Below, piece after piece: positions 51,980 through 63,643 of a DNA stretch of 64,000 nucleotides. Under the pieces are notes generated by a model, which did no database searches, was not told the origin of the DNA, and worked only from the letters and a program-made list of their open reading frames with translations. The position numbers and the translations under genes are program-made. Numbering within the stretch: the stretch's first letter is position 1; each line of letters opens with the position of its first letter. Source of the DNA: Streptomyces cyaneochromogenes (lineage in GTDB: Bacteria > Actinomycetota > Actinomycetes > Streptomycetales > Streptomycetaceae). The DNA lies in assembly GCF_003963535.1 (NCBI RefSeq), contig NZ_CP034539.1:4836001-4900000 (forward strand). The letters run 5' to 3'.

Positions 51980-52160
51980 CCAGCGGCCACGAAGACGCGG
52001 ACGGTGGATTTTCGAATCAGTTTCCGTCTCGGTTGGATTTTTCGTCGGCTCCGGGTGGCTGCCAGAGAACCCGCTCCCCCGGGCTCCCAACCCATGATCG
52101 CGTCGATCTCGACATCCGGGACGCCAGGATCATAGAGTTCTCGAGACTCTGCCCACGGGC

Positions 52161-52445
52161 CTACTCGCCCGGCGGAACTCGAACGAAGCCCTCGGTCCAA
52201 CCGTTCTCATCGAGCTCGTAGGCGTCGAAGTAGAAGCACTCCGGTTCATCACGGAAGCCCGGTAGCAGTCGAGCCTGACGCACACGCTCTTCAACCCGTT
52301 CAAGGGTTGAGTAGATACCGAGCAGCTTCACGTCGTCGCCGTCCAGCTCGTCGCAGAACACGCCGCTCTCATCGACGTGCACTGTCGAGCCGTCGTCGCC
52401 GGCTTCGTTCTGGTGGCCGACATGCCACAGCGGATACACGATCAC
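52161..52445 (-). CDS. DUF7336-like small protein
   Basis: 94 residues. The opening VYPLWHV, the middle DDVKLLGIYSTLERVEERVRQA, LPGFRDEP and the C-terminal YELDENGWTEGFV are the pattern of the DUF7336 family, small proteins often beside toxins or in accessory DNA, function unknown. GTG 52445 is used; no clear ribosome site. It sits between IS110 copy B and the phosphatase gene. Confidence 0.7.
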   Translation of the reverse strand: MIVYPLWHVGHQNEAGDDGSTVHVDESGVFCDELDGDDVKLLGIYSTLERVEERVRQARLLPGFRDEPECFYFDAYELDENGWTEGFVRVPPGE

Positions 52446-52534
52446 GGGCGGGAAGCTATCAGCACTCGAGTTCGTGGACGTTCGGCGCCCTCACCACCGG
52501 GCATCACGCGACTTCGCCGAGGCCCAGCTCCTAG

Positions 52535-52566
52535 GGTCTGTTCTGAGTTCAGATCACGAACAGGCC
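52535..52566 (-). terminator. Hairpin downstream of the biosynthetic operon
   Basis: GGTCTGTTC (52535-52543) and GAACAGGCC (52558-52566), 68 bp past the phosphatase stop on the minus strand. Confidence 0.5.
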
Positions 52567-52633
52567 CAGCACCCAAGACACAGCACCACTCGCCCGATGT
52601 CTAGCTTCAGATGAGGCTTGACGCCTTCGACGT

Positions 52634-53260
52634 TCAGTTCAGGTGGTGGGTGTCATTGAGGGCCCGCACCGTGGCGGTGCCGTCCTCGTCGTACGTCACC
52701 GTCGACAGGGAGGCCGCCGCGACTTCCATGCGGAACAAACCGTGTGGTGGGGCTTGGAGCGCGAGGCGGAGCAGGGTTCTGAGGGGGCCGACGTGGGAGA
52801 CGACCAGAACCGTGGCGCCCACGTGCTGGGCCAGGAGGCCGTCTCGTACGGCGGCGACCCGGCGTGTGACCTGTTGCATGGTCTCGCCCGCGCCCGTGGG
52901 AGGAGTCTCGGGCGAGGCGAACCATGCGCTCAGGTCGTCCGGGTGGCGTTCGCGGACTTCGGTGAAGGTCAGGCCTTCCCAGGCGCCGAAGTCCGCTTCC
53001 CGCAGGTCCCGGTCGACCCGGACGCTCAGGCCGAGGCGCGCGGCCACGGAGCGAGCGGTCTCCTGGCAGCGCCGCATCGGTGACGTGACGACCGCCGCGA
53101 TGCCGCCACGGCGGGCGAGAGCCTCTGCCACCGCTTCGGCCTGGCGGCGGCCGGCCGGTGAGAGTCCCGGGTTGGATCCTCCGCTGCCGGAGAGCCGCCG
53201 CTCGGGGGTGAGCAGGGTTTCGCCGTGCCGCAGCAGTACGAGCGTCGTCGCGTCACTCAC
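52634..53260 (-). CDS. Histidine phosphatase family protein
   Basis: A 208-residue member of the phosphoglycerate-mutase-like clan. The phospho-histidine motif LLRHGE (His12), TSPMRRCQETA, the FGAWEGLTF segment (acid Glu) and VVSHVGPLRTLL (second His) are all present. Substrate unknown. Its ATG overlaps the stop of the carbamoyltransferase (ATGA at 53257-53260), so it is coupled to and probably serves that operon. Confidence 0.88.
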   Translation of the reverse strand: MSDATTLVLLRHGETLLTPERRLSGSGGSNPGLSPAGRRQAEAVAEALARRGGIAAVVTSPMRRCQETARSVAARLGLSVRVDRDLREADFGAWEGLTFTEVRERHPDDLSAWFASPETPPTGAGETMQQVTRRVAAVRDGLLAQHVGATVLVVSHVGPLRTLLRLALQAPPHGLFRMEVAAASLSTVTYDEDGTATVRALNDTHHLN

Positions 53261-55548
53261 TTCGCGGTCTTCGCGAAGTGGTCCCGTACGGCGTCGGTCT
53301 GCTTCTCCATGACGTCGATGATGGCCTCGACCACGTTCAGGTCGGCGTCCTCGGCGATGTCCAGGGTCCGCGACCAGTCGAAGAAGCTGCGGGCCGGGTC
53401 GTTGGTGATGGGGAATACGCGGATGGTGGCCTCGTACTTGGCGACACCGCTGGTGGGGGCGACAGCCCGGTAGGACTGGGTCTTGTTGATCTCGTCGCGG
53501 GCGGCGATCTCCTGCTGGACGAGACGGCCGTTGAGCGTGAGCTTGAAGTCATAGCGGGCCGGGACGGTGTCGACCGAGCCGCCTTCCACCCAGCTGACGT
53601 CCCGGTGGATGTCCAGGTCGCCCGGGGACACGATGTCCAGGATCTGCATGGCGTCGCGCACTGTCGCCCACACGGTGTCCGGGTCGGCATCGAGGACGGT
53701 GGAGTGGTACATGGTGTGCTTGCGCTGGATCGTCGGCACGGGGTGCTCCTTCTTCTGTTTCTTGGCGACGAGGTGGTTTCCGAGGATCAGGTAGTCGATC
53801 TCGGTGCCCATGAAGCAGTTCAGGGCGTCGGTGGGCGTGCAGACGATGGGTTCGCCGGCGACGTTGAACGAGGTGTTGATCAGGCACGGGGTGCCGGTGA
53901 GTTCGGTGAACTTCCGCAGCAGCGCCGTAAGGCGCGGGGTTCCCTCGTCCGTCAGGGTCTGGATGCGCGAGGTGCCGTCCACGTGTACGGCGCCGGGGAT
54001 GCGGTCCTTGTACTCGTCGCGCACGGGGAAGACGAACGTCATGTACGGGGAACTGCTCTTGCGCCCCATGTCGAAGATCTGCGGCGCCTGCTCCTCGAGG
54101 ACGAGGGGAGCGAACGGGCGGAAGGGCTCGCGGTGCTTGACCCGGGTGTTGATGATGTCCTTGATGTCGCTGAAGCCGGGGTTGGCGAGGATGCTGCGAT
54201 GCCCCAGCGCGCGTGGCCCGTGCTCGATACGGCCTTCGAACCAGCCGATCACGACCTTCTGCGTCAGCAGCTTCGCCACCTGGTCGATCACCTCGTCGTC
54301 GTCCAGGCGCGAGACGACGACGAGGTCGGTGAAGGGCTGGAGGGCCTTCTCCATCGCGGCTTCGTCGTAGGACGGGCCGAGGTAAGGGGTGATGGGCCCG
54401 GACGCGGCCCTGATGTCCGCGGGGGCGGTGTCCGGGTGGTTGAGCCAGGCGTGGGCCGCGGCTCCGATGGTGATGCCCGTGTCGGAGGCGCCGAAGCTGA
54501 CCTGCATGTCCTCGAAGCGGGAGCCTTCGAACAGCGGGGTGTTGTTGAGGCAGTTCAGGGCGACGCCGCCCTCGAACAGCAGCCGGTCCAGGTCCGTCCG
54601 CTTCTCCAAGTGGCTGACCTGGTGAGCCGTGGCCACGTTCAGCATCTCCTGCGCTGCGGCCGCGACGCGGGACGTGTACGCGAGGGTGTCCTCGAAGGGG
54701 CCGAAGTACTCCTCGAACAGGGCGTCGTGGCTGTGCAGGTTGTCGGTCTGCAAGGGCTTGGTGAAGGTGTAACGGCCATCGTCGTGCAACGTCAGAAGCT
54801 TGTCGATGAACGGGTTCGGCGTCGGCGGGGCCGCGTATCCGGCCAGGCCCATCACCTTGTACTCGTCGTTGTTGGGGACGAAACCGAGGAAGCGGGTGAT
54901 GGACGAGAACAGGGTGCCCATGGAGAACTGGGCGCCGATGACCGTGTCGTCGAAGACGGTGATCCGGCCGTCGCGGATCTCGCCCGTCAAGGTCGAGAAG
55001 CGTTCGGCGCGGCCGTCGCTGACGAGGAAGGCCGCGTCCTTCATGCCGGCCAGGTAGTAGCCGGTCATCGCGTGGGCCAAGTGGTGAGGTACGAAGCGGA
55101 CCTTGGCCGGGTCGGGGCGGTGTCCGGTGCGGGCTTCGAAGTCCGCGAGGATCGCTTCGGGGCTGACGACCTGGTCGTACAGGTCGGTCATGTCGGCCAT
55201 GAGGCCGGTCTTCGTGTCCTGTGGTGCCGACGAGGCGCGGATGGCGTCCAGGGTCTCGTCCAGAACCTGCGCGGACCAGTTCCAGGGGAAGGCGAACAGG
55301 TCTACGTCGTCGTACGTGATCCCGGCTTCCGCGAGGCACCAGTCGATCGCGTTCACGGGGAAGTCGGTGGTCTTCTTCTCCCGGTTGAGGCGTTCCTCCT
55401 CCACCGCGGCGACCAGGCGGCCGTCGATCAGGAGTGCGGCGGCGGCGTCGTGGCCCAGGAGGTAGTGCTTGTTGATGCCGGTCGCGCCGAAGCGTTCGGA
55501 GAAGAACTCCGACACCCGGCTGAATCCATTACATCCGAGAACGATCAC
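53257..55548 (-). CDS. Carbamoyltransferase fused to an SRPBCC domain
   Basis: 763 residues. Residues 1-600 form a TobZ/NodU/CmcH-type carbamoyltransferase: N-terminal Kae1-like domain (GHDAAAALLIDGRLVAAVEEERLNREKK, PHHLAHAMTGYY), and YrdC-like C-terminal lobe (EHGPRALGHRSILANP, KHREPFRPFAP, TPCLINTSFNVAGEPIVCTP). These make carbamoyl-adenylate from carbamoyl phosphate and ATP and pass it to a hydroxyl. From residue 612 a 150-residue SRPBCC/START-like domain follows (TMYHSTVLDADPDTVWATVRD), a hydrophobic-pocket fold not usual in this family. It lies between the flavoenzyme and phosphatase genes. Confidence 0.88.
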   Translation of the reverse strand: MIVLGCNGFSRVSEFFSERFGATGINKHYLLGHDAAAALLIDGRLVAAVEEERLNREKKTTDFPVNAIDWCLAEAGITYDDVDLFAFPWNWSAQVLDETLDAIRASSAPQDTKTGLMADMTDLYDQVVSPEAILADFEARTGHRPDPAKVRFVPHHLAHAMTGYYLAGMKDAAFLVSDGRAERFSTLTGEIRDGRITVFDDTVIGAQFSMGTLFSSITRFLGFVPNNDEYKVMGLAGYAAPPTPNPFIDKLLTLHDDGRYTFTKPLQTDNLHSHDALFEEYFGPFEDTLAYTSRVAAAAQEMLNVATAHQVSHLEKRTDLDRLLFEGGVALNCLNNTPLFEGSRFEDMQVSFGASDTGITIGAAAHAWLNHPDTAPADIRAASGPITPYLGPSYDEAAMEKALQPFTDLVVVSRLDDDEVIDQVAKLLTQKVVIGWFEGRIEHGPRALGHRSILANPGFSDIKDIINTRVKHREPFRPFAPLVLEEQAPQIFDMGRKSSSPYMTFVFPVRDEYKDRIPGAVHVDGTSRIQTLTDEGTPRLTALLRKFTELTGTPCLINTSFNVAGEPIVCTPTDALNCFMGTEIDYLILGNHLVAKKQKKEHPVPTIQRKHTMYHSTVLDADPDTVWATVRDAMQILDIVSPGDLDIHRDVSWVEGGSVDTVPARYDFKLTLNGRLVQQEIAARDEINKTQSYRAVAPTSGVAKYEATIRVFPITNDPARSFFDWSRTLDIAEDADLNVVEAIIDVMEKQTDAVRDHFAKTAK

Positions 55549-55582
55549 AGCAATCTTTCCTGTTGTGGGGCCTGTTACGGGG

Positions 55583-56644
55583 CTACTTGGCCATCAGCAG
55601 GTCGCGGAGCTTCACCCCGGCCGCGGGCGCCTGGCACAGGCCCGCGCCGGTGAATCCGGCCGCGTACAGGAAGCGGCGGGTGGGGTGTTCGCCGATGAAG
55701 GCGGTGTTGTCGGGGCTGGCGTCGAAGTCGCCGCTCCACGCGCGGTGCAGGCCGATGCCGTCCAGGGCGGGGAACAGCGTGCCGAGATGGCCGCCGATAC
55801 GGCCGAGCCAGGCATCCCGCGTTTCGCCGGCCTTGGGTGCGCCCATGGCGAGGAGGACGCGGTCCTTCCACGAGCGGATCCGCAGGCCGGACGCGGCGTC
55901 CATCGTCATGGGCAGATCGGGGTGCGGGAAGGGCGGGATGTCGGTGAACAGCATCTCGATCACGTGGGGTCTCATCGGCAGGTCGACCGACGCCATGGCC
56001 GCCACTTCGCCGGACCAGGGCCCGGCCGTGCACACGATGCTGTCCGCCTTGATGCCGCCCAGCGGGGTGTGGAGGGTGTTGTCGTCGTCGATGCGTGTGA
56101 CGGGTGTGTGGGTGAACAGGCGCGCGCCGTGATTGCGGGCGGCGGCGGCGTAGCCGCGGACGATGTCGAGGCCGTCCACGTGATACGCCTCGGGCGACCA
56201 GGCGGCGGCCAGGACGACGCGCTCGTTGATCAGCGGGTTGCGTGCGGCCGCTTCGCGGGCGCTGATCAGGGCGACCTGGACGCCGGCGGCCCGCTGGGCC
56301 TGGTGGCCGGCCTCGAAGTCGGCGATCTGCTGTTCGTCGGTGAACAGCACCAGGAAACCGAGCCGCTTCAGGGCGAGGGGGGCCGCAGTGTGGCGGGCGA
56401 AGTCCTGATAGGCGTTCAGGCTGCGCACGGCCATCTGCCCGGTGCGGGGGTCGCCGGGGAAGTAGGTGCGGACCATGCCCGCCGTGTGCGCGGACGCCCC
56501 GCCGCCGAGGCTTCCGCGTTCCAGCAGCACGGTGTTCACGCCGGCTTCGGCGAGGTGGTAGGCGGCGGAGGTTCCGATCACTCCCCCGCCGATGACGACG
56601 GCGTCGGCGCGGGCGGGCAGGGCGCTCAAGGTCTGTGCGGGCAT
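55583..56644 (-). CDS. FAD-dependent oxidoreductase (DAO/glycine-oxidase family)
   Basis: 353 residues. Dinucleotide motif VVIGGGVIGTSAAYHLAEAG with the ERG acid at strand 2, SAHTAGMVR (flavin contact), VCTAGPWSG and the C-terminal LYAAGFTGAGLCQAPAAG. Members oxidise amines or amino acids. ATG 56644 is preferred; the frame extends to 56698 inside the upstream gene. The gap to the upstream gene is 2 bp and to the next gene 34 bp, so all are one operon. Confidence 0.9.
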   Translation of the reverse strand: MPAQTLSALPARADAVVIGGGVIGTSAAYHLAEAGVNTVLLERGSLGGGASAHTAGMVRTYFPGDPRTGQMAVRSLNAYQDFARHTAAPLALKRLGFLVLFTDEQQIADFEAGHQAQRAAGVQVALISAREAAARNPLINERVVLAAAWSPEAYHVDGLDIVRGYAAAARNHGARLFTHTPVTRIDDDNTLHTPLGGIKADSIVCTAGPWSGEVAAMASVDLPMRPHVIEMLFTDIPPFPHPDLPMTMDAASGLRIRSWKDRVLLAMGAPKAGETRDAWLGRIGGHLGTLFPALDGIGLHRAWSGDFDASPDNTAFIGEHPTRRFLYAAGFTGAGLCQAPAAGVKLRDLLMAK

Positions 56645-56646
56645 GG

Positions 56647-57606
56647 CTACGCGCCGACCGTGGCGTCCTGGCGGCGCAGGTGGTCGCCGGTGTCCCACGG
56701 GTACAGCTGGAGGTTCCAGCCGCCGAGGCAGTTGATGTAGAGGGCCATCTGGCTGGTGACGGCGTAGAAGTCGTCACGGTCGAGGCGGTCGAGGACGTCG
56801 AGGAAGCGCTGGGTGAACGCCCACAGCTTCTCCAGACCGCAGTAGCCCAGGAACTCGGCGGGGACACCGACCAGGAGGCGGGTCATGTGGACGAGGGAGT
56901 CCATCGGCATGCCCTGGACCGCGGCGCGTACGAGTCCGCCGTAGGCGGCGTATCCCAGGGGCCGGGTCTCGCCGTTGACGAACAGCAGGGTGGGCAGGAC
57001 GGTGCCGAAGTTGCCCGCCTGGGAGGGGATGATGCCCTGGTGGAGGTCGTCCAGCTCGGCCGGGGGCGCGAGCCAGATCCGCTCGGTCTCGGCGACGATG
57101 TCGGCGATCAGGTGACTGGCCGCCGTGTTGGTGGCGTGGAGCATCGGGATGCGGTGGCCGCCCGGCTCACCCGCGCGGCGGACTTCGGCGAGGATCTGCT
57201 TCTTCGTGGAGTAGACGGCGTCCCAGATCGCGGCCCCGGCTTCCCGCAGGGCGGGCATGTCCGCCTCACGGATCCGGCCGACGGGGGTGGCGGGCATCGG
57301 CTCGGTCAGGGTGCCGTACTTGATGCCCAGGTGCTGCAGGCCCGAGCAGAACACGGTGCCGTCGGGGGCGTCGCGCCGGTCGGGGATCCGGGTGGTGTGG
57401 GGGGTGTGCAGCAGCGTGGGTATCGGCGCCACGTGGTAGAGGTGCTCTCCCGCGATGAGGGCGTGTCCCTGGAGGCTCTGGTAGGGCAAGGACTCCCACA
57501 GGGCTTCGGCGAGTGCCGGGTTGCGGTCGTCAAGGTCGGCGGTGACCGTGATGCCGAGGTCGGGCCAGGAGATCTCGATCTGACGGCCAGGCAACTTCTC
57601 GGACAA
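56647..57606 (-). CDS. Cucumopine synthase/McbB-like protein (candidate Pictet-Spengler enzyme)
   Basis: 319 residues. The N-terminal 120 (QIEISWPDLGITVTADLDD, ALWESLPYQSLQGHALIAGEHLYHVAP) match the cyclophilin-like fold shared by cucumopine synthase, McbB and DUF3830; the remaining helical bundle recalls the cucumopine synthase C-terminal domain. Cucumopine synthase joins histidine and 2-oxoglutarate; McbB makes beta-carbolines. The Glu in GEHLY is a candidate catalytic acid. TTG 57606 is chosen because GGGGAA lies 4 bases upstream; ATG 57648 has no site. It is the first gene of the operon. Confidence 0.7.
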   Translation of the reverse strand: MSEKLPGRQIEISWPDLGITVTADLDDRNPALAEALWESLPYQSLQGHALIAGEHLYHVAPIPTLLHTPHTTRIPDRRDAPDGTVFCSGLQHLGIKYGTLTEPMPATPVGRIREADMPALREAGAAIWDAVYSTKKQILAEVRRAGEPGGHRIPMLHATNTAASHLIADIVAETERIWLAPPAELDDLHQGIIPSQAGNFGTVLPTLLFVNGETRPLGYAAYGGLVRAAVQGMPMDSLVHMTRLLVGVPAEFLGYCGLEKLWAFTQRFLDVLDRLDRDDFYAVTSQMALYINCLGGWNLQLYPWDTGDHLRRQDATVGA

Positions 57607-57847
57607 GGCTTTCCCCGTTCGTTGGTTCGGCTTGTCCTGGGAGTCCATCGCCAACTGGCCTGTTCCGGGCAGGCGTTGAAAGCATGAAACCTTGATCGGC
57701 TCGACAGCCGCAGTTTGTGCGTTTCTACGGAACCGCAGCTCAGACGGGCTTGGCCAATTGCACAAGGGCAGAACGCCGACGAGGCCCCCAGGTCGCCGTG
57801 TTGAGGTGTCGGGGTCTCAACACGGCGGCTCAGAGGCCTCGTTCGAA

Positions 57848-57901
57848 GGGTTCTCAGTAGTCGACGGGTTCTCAGTAGTCGACGGGTTCTCAGTAGTCGA
57901 C
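57848..57901. repeat. Three perfect 18-bp tandem repeats
   Basis: GGGTTCTCAGTAGTCGAC occurs at 57848-57865, 57866-57883 and 57884-57901. The last copy encodes the final Val-Asp-Tyr-stop of the deaminase on the minus strand, so the other two repeat its stop region downstream. Confidence 0.9.
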
Positions 57902-58393
57902 GCGGTCGGTCTTCGCCAGCCACGCGTCGAACGGCGCCGTGCGGTTCGGCATGTCCACTCGCTCGATCGCCAGCGGCCACAGCTCCGAAGGCCGCTTCTC
58001 GAACAGGTCGTAGAACTTGCGGTCGTCGAAACCGGCCACCGCGGCGTCGTCCCGGTCAGCGGCGAAGATGATCCGGTCGACGCGCGCCCACAGCGCGGAG
58101 GACAGACACATCGGGCACGGCTCGCACGACGTGACCAGGACGCAGCCCTCGAGCGAGAAGGTGCCGAGCTTCTGGCAGGCGGCCCGGATGGCGCTCACCT
58201 CGCCGTGCGCCGTCGGGTCCAGGTGCGACGTGACCTTGTTGTTCCCGATCGCGACGATCTCGCCGTCCTTGGCGATCAGCGCGCCGAACGGACCGCCGCC
58301 GTTCTGCACGCTGGTGGTGGCAAGGCCGATGGCCTCGTCCATCCAGGCGCGCTCGATCTCCTGGATGCTCGCTTCTTGGATGTGCGCGGTCAC
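57890..58393 (-). CDS. Nucleoside/guanine deaminase
   Basis: A 167-residue zinc deaminase of the cytidine-deaminase fold. His63 and Glu65 in TAHGEVSAIR, Cys93 and Cys96 in EPCPMCLSSALWA form the zinc site; NGGGPFGALI binds the base. The order next to xdhABC suggests guanine to xanthine conversion, the step before xanthine dehydrogenase, though a role for the neighbouring biosynthetic operon is possible. GTG 58393 has AAGGAG 5 bases upstream. The C-terminal codons lie in an 18-bp tandem repeat. Confidence 0.88.
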   Translation of the reverse strand: MTAHIQEASIQEIERAWMDEAIGLATTSVQNGGGPFGALIAKDGEIVAIGNNKVTSHLDPTAHGEVSAIRAACQKLGTFSLEGCVLVTSCEPCPMCLSSALWARVDRIIFAADRDDAAVAGFDDRKFYDLFEKRPSELWPLAIERVDMPNRTAPFDAWLAKTDRVDY

Positions 58394-58604
58394 GGTTACT
58401 CCTTTTTGCAGACGGCGGGAACTCCCCGTTGCTGTTTGTGCGGAACAGCGCAAGTACACCCGTCGGGCCCCGTCGAGGGTCAGTCACCGAAACCATGAAG
58501 GAATTGGCTGGTCGGCTGGCCCCTCTTGTAGATTCGCATGAATGGCGGGAGCCCGTAACCTCAGCGCCTTCCGTCCGAAACAGGATCGAAGAGCCGAGGG
58601 TGGG

Positions 58605-59415
58605 TCAGCGCTCCTCGCCCTCGAAAGCGCGCAGCAGATCGGCCGCGACGCTCACGGCGATGGTCGCGGGTTCCTTGCCGGTGATGTCGGCCAGCCCGAT
58701 CGGGGTCTTGATCCGATCGATGGCGGCTTCGTCGTGACCGCCCTCGGTGGCGAGGCGTTTACGGAACCGCACCCACTTGGCCGCCGACCCGATCAGCCCG
58801 ATGGAGCCGAGATGGGCGGTGCGCAGGGCGGCGTCGCACAGAGCGGCGTCCTCGGCGTGATCATGGGTCATGATCAGGATGTGGGTGCCGGGCGGCAAAT
58901 CCTCCAGCACCTGCTCGGGCAGCAGCGGCGTGTGATGCGTGTGCACCTGCGCCACCGCGTCCGCCAGCACGTCGAGCCGCTCCTTGGTGAGGATGTCGGC
59001 GCGGGAGTCGATCAGATGCAGGTCGAGGTCCTGACGTGCCAGGATGCGCGCCAGTTCGAGACCGACGTGCCCTACGCCGAAGATCGCCACCGCCCGTACG
59101 ACCGGCAGCGGCTCCAGCAGCACCTGGACCGTGCCGCCGCAGCACTGCACGCCGTGCTGGTTGGTCACCTTGTCGTTCAGCGCGAAATCCATCAGCTCGG
59201 GCTCCGGCTTGGACGCGGCGATCATCTCGCGGGCCCGGTCGATCGCGACGGCCTCGACGTTGCCCCCGCCGATCGAGCCCCACGTCTCGCTCCGCCCCAC
59301 GACCAGCTTCGCTCCGGCGTCCCGCGGGGCATGGCCGCGCACGGTCGCGACGGTCACCAGCACGCCGGGCTCCCGGCGTGCTCGCAACCGTGCGACCGCG
59401 GCGATCCACGTCATG

Positions 59416-59423
<8 letters not shown>
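58605..59423 (-). CDS. xdhC: XdhC family molybdenum-cofactor insertion protein
   Basis: 272 residues. The N-terminal XdhC domain (GHAPRDAGAKLVVG, GSIGGGNVEAVAI) is followed by a Rossmann domain (VAIFGVGHVGLELARIL) and the family segment LGSIGLIGSAAKWVRFRKRL. XdhC binds molybdenum cofactor, promotes its sulfuration and loads it into XdhB. GTG 59423 overlaps the xdhB stop by 8 bases. Confidence 0.92.
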
Positions 59424-61892
<2,469 letters not shown>

Positions 61893-61896
<4 letters not shown>

Positions 61897-63380
61897 GACG
61901 ACACCGCCTCGGTGTTCTGTGCGTGCAGCTTGAGCAGGCTCTGGCCGAGCATCGCGGAACGGTAGAGGGAGCTGGCGCGATGGTCGTCCATCGGCGTGCC
62001 CTCACCCCTCAGCACCCGGGCCGCGGTCTCTACAGTCTCCGCCGACCAGGGCCTGCCTTCCAGGGCGGCCTCGGTGGCGAGGGCGCGGATCGGGGTGGCG
62101 GCCACGCCGCCCAGGCCGATGCGCGCCTTGCGGACGATCCCGTCCTCGATGTCGAGCGCGAAGGCGACCGCGACGCTGGAGATGTCGTCGAAGCGCCGCT
62201 TGGCGATCTTGTGGAAGGCCGCGACCGGCGACAGCGGCAGCGGGACGCGCACCGCGCGGATCAGCTCGCCGGGACGGCGCACGCTCTGCCGGTAGCCGGT
62301 GAAGTACTCCGCGAGCGGGACCACGCGCTCACCGTCGGCGTCGGCGAGCACCAGCGACGCCTCCAGGGCGAGCAGCACCGGCGGGCTGTCACCGATGGGC
62401 GAGCCGGTGCCCAGGTTGCCGCCGAGGGTGCCGCTGTTGCGGATGAGCCGGGAGGCGAACTGCGGGAACAGCTCGGCGAGGAGCGGGACTTGGCCGTCGA
62501 GGCGGCGCTCGATCTCGGTGAGCGTCAGCGCCGCCCCGATCTCGATGTGGTCGGACTCGACGCGCAGCTCCCTCAGTTCGGGCAGCCGGTCGATGGCGAC
62601 GACGCAGTCCTCGCGGCGGGAGCGGATGTTCACCTCGACGCCGTAGTCGGTGGAGCCGGCGACCATGACCGCGTCGGGCCGCTCGCGCAGCAGCTCCAGC
62701 GTCTCGGCCAGGGTTTCCTTCCGCAGGAAGGTGCTGTCGTCCTGGGTGTACTCGGTGGCGACCGGGGCGGGCGGGGCCTGCTCGCGGCGCTGGGCCAGCG
62801 GGTCCTCGTCCGTGGGCTCACCGACGGCGAACGCGGCGTCGCGGATCGGGCGGTACCCGGTACATCGGCACAGGTTTCCGCTCAGCGCGTGCAGGTCGAA
62901 CCCGTTCGGACCGTGCTCGTGGTCGGCGCTGTCGGCCGCGCCGGAGTCCGAGTGCGAGTCGGAGTCCGTGTGCGCGCAGCGGTCGGGCCGGTAGTACTCG
63001 GAGGCCATGCTGCAGACGAATCCGGGCGTGCAGTAGCCGCACTGCGAGCCGCCGCGGACCGCCATCTCCTCCTGCACCGGGTGCGGGGTGGGCGGCGTGC
63101 CGTCCGCGCCGACGGTGGCGAGGCCCTCGGAGGTGATGACCTCCTGACCGTCGAGCGCCGCGGCCGGGACCAGGCAGGCGTTGACCGCCACCCAGTCGGT
63201 CGGCTTGTTCACCCCGGGACGCGCCACCAGGACCGAACAGGCGCCGCACTCACCCTCGGCGCAGCCCTCCTTGGTGCCGGTGAGGCCACGCTCGCGCAGG
63301 AAATCCAGCACGGTGGTGTGCGGCGCAGCCGGTGAAATCGGTGTTTCTTTCCCGTTGACCGTGATCCGCGCCTCAGTCAT
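61893..63380 (-). CDS. xdhA: Xanthine dehydrogenase iron-sulfur/FAD subunit
   Basis: 495 residues. A plant-type [2Fe-2S] domain (Cys40, 45, 48 and 69), a second cluster with CGYCTPGF and LCRCTGYRPI, then an FAD-binding domain (VMVAGSTDYGVEVN, RNSGTLGGNLGTGSPIGDSPP). An acidic Ser/Asp/His insertion separates the two cluster Cys pairs. ATG 63380 is chosen as the family start; an in-frame 63482 start lacks a site. It begins the xdhABC operon. Confidence 0.95.
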
Positions 63381-63565
63381 GACAGGCCTTCGTTTCCGTG
63401 CGTGACAGGTCGATTCATCATGTTCGCCAATTTCAGGCAGCTTTCTGTGTTCAAACGCACCACGTGAACGGAGCGGGCGCACAAGGGCACGCGACAGCGA
63501 CGTGCCGAAAAATGGTGACGGGAAATGCGGAATGTGCCACGAAGGGGCACATCAGAACGGCTTAC

Positions 63566-63643
63566 TCAGCAGCCGTGCGCGATCCGACCCGGAACCCAGA
63601 CCGTGCGCTGGGCGAGGCGACCGAGATCAGAGCTGGTGTTCAT
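63566..63643 (-). CDS. Possible 25-residue leader peptide upstream of xdhA
   Basis: ATG 63643 encodes MNTSSDLGRLAQRT then VWVPGRIAHGC, ending at TGA 63566. A perfect AAAGGAGG lies 10 bases before the ATG. It is 185 bp upstream of xdhA on the same strand and could be an attenuator peptide or an independent small gene. The rest of 63381-63760 shows no gene. Confidence 0.4.
   Translation of the reverse strand: MNTSSDLGRLAQRTVWVPGRIAHGC

Larger units (their letters stand above)
50496..52025 (+). mobile_element. IS110-family insertion sequence, copy B
   Basis: The same 1530 bp as copy A in the same orientation, inserted directly after the third tRNA-Ser fragment's flank. The right flank is GTCTCGGTTGG, and the bases CCGTCTC are found at both junctions of this copy. 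Confidence 0.9.

Noticed and set aside
38426..52025. A complete, transferable actinomycete integrative element
   Set aside because: No replication initiator, FtsK-like transfer protein, KorSA regulator or spread genes were found, and the integrase is damaged.
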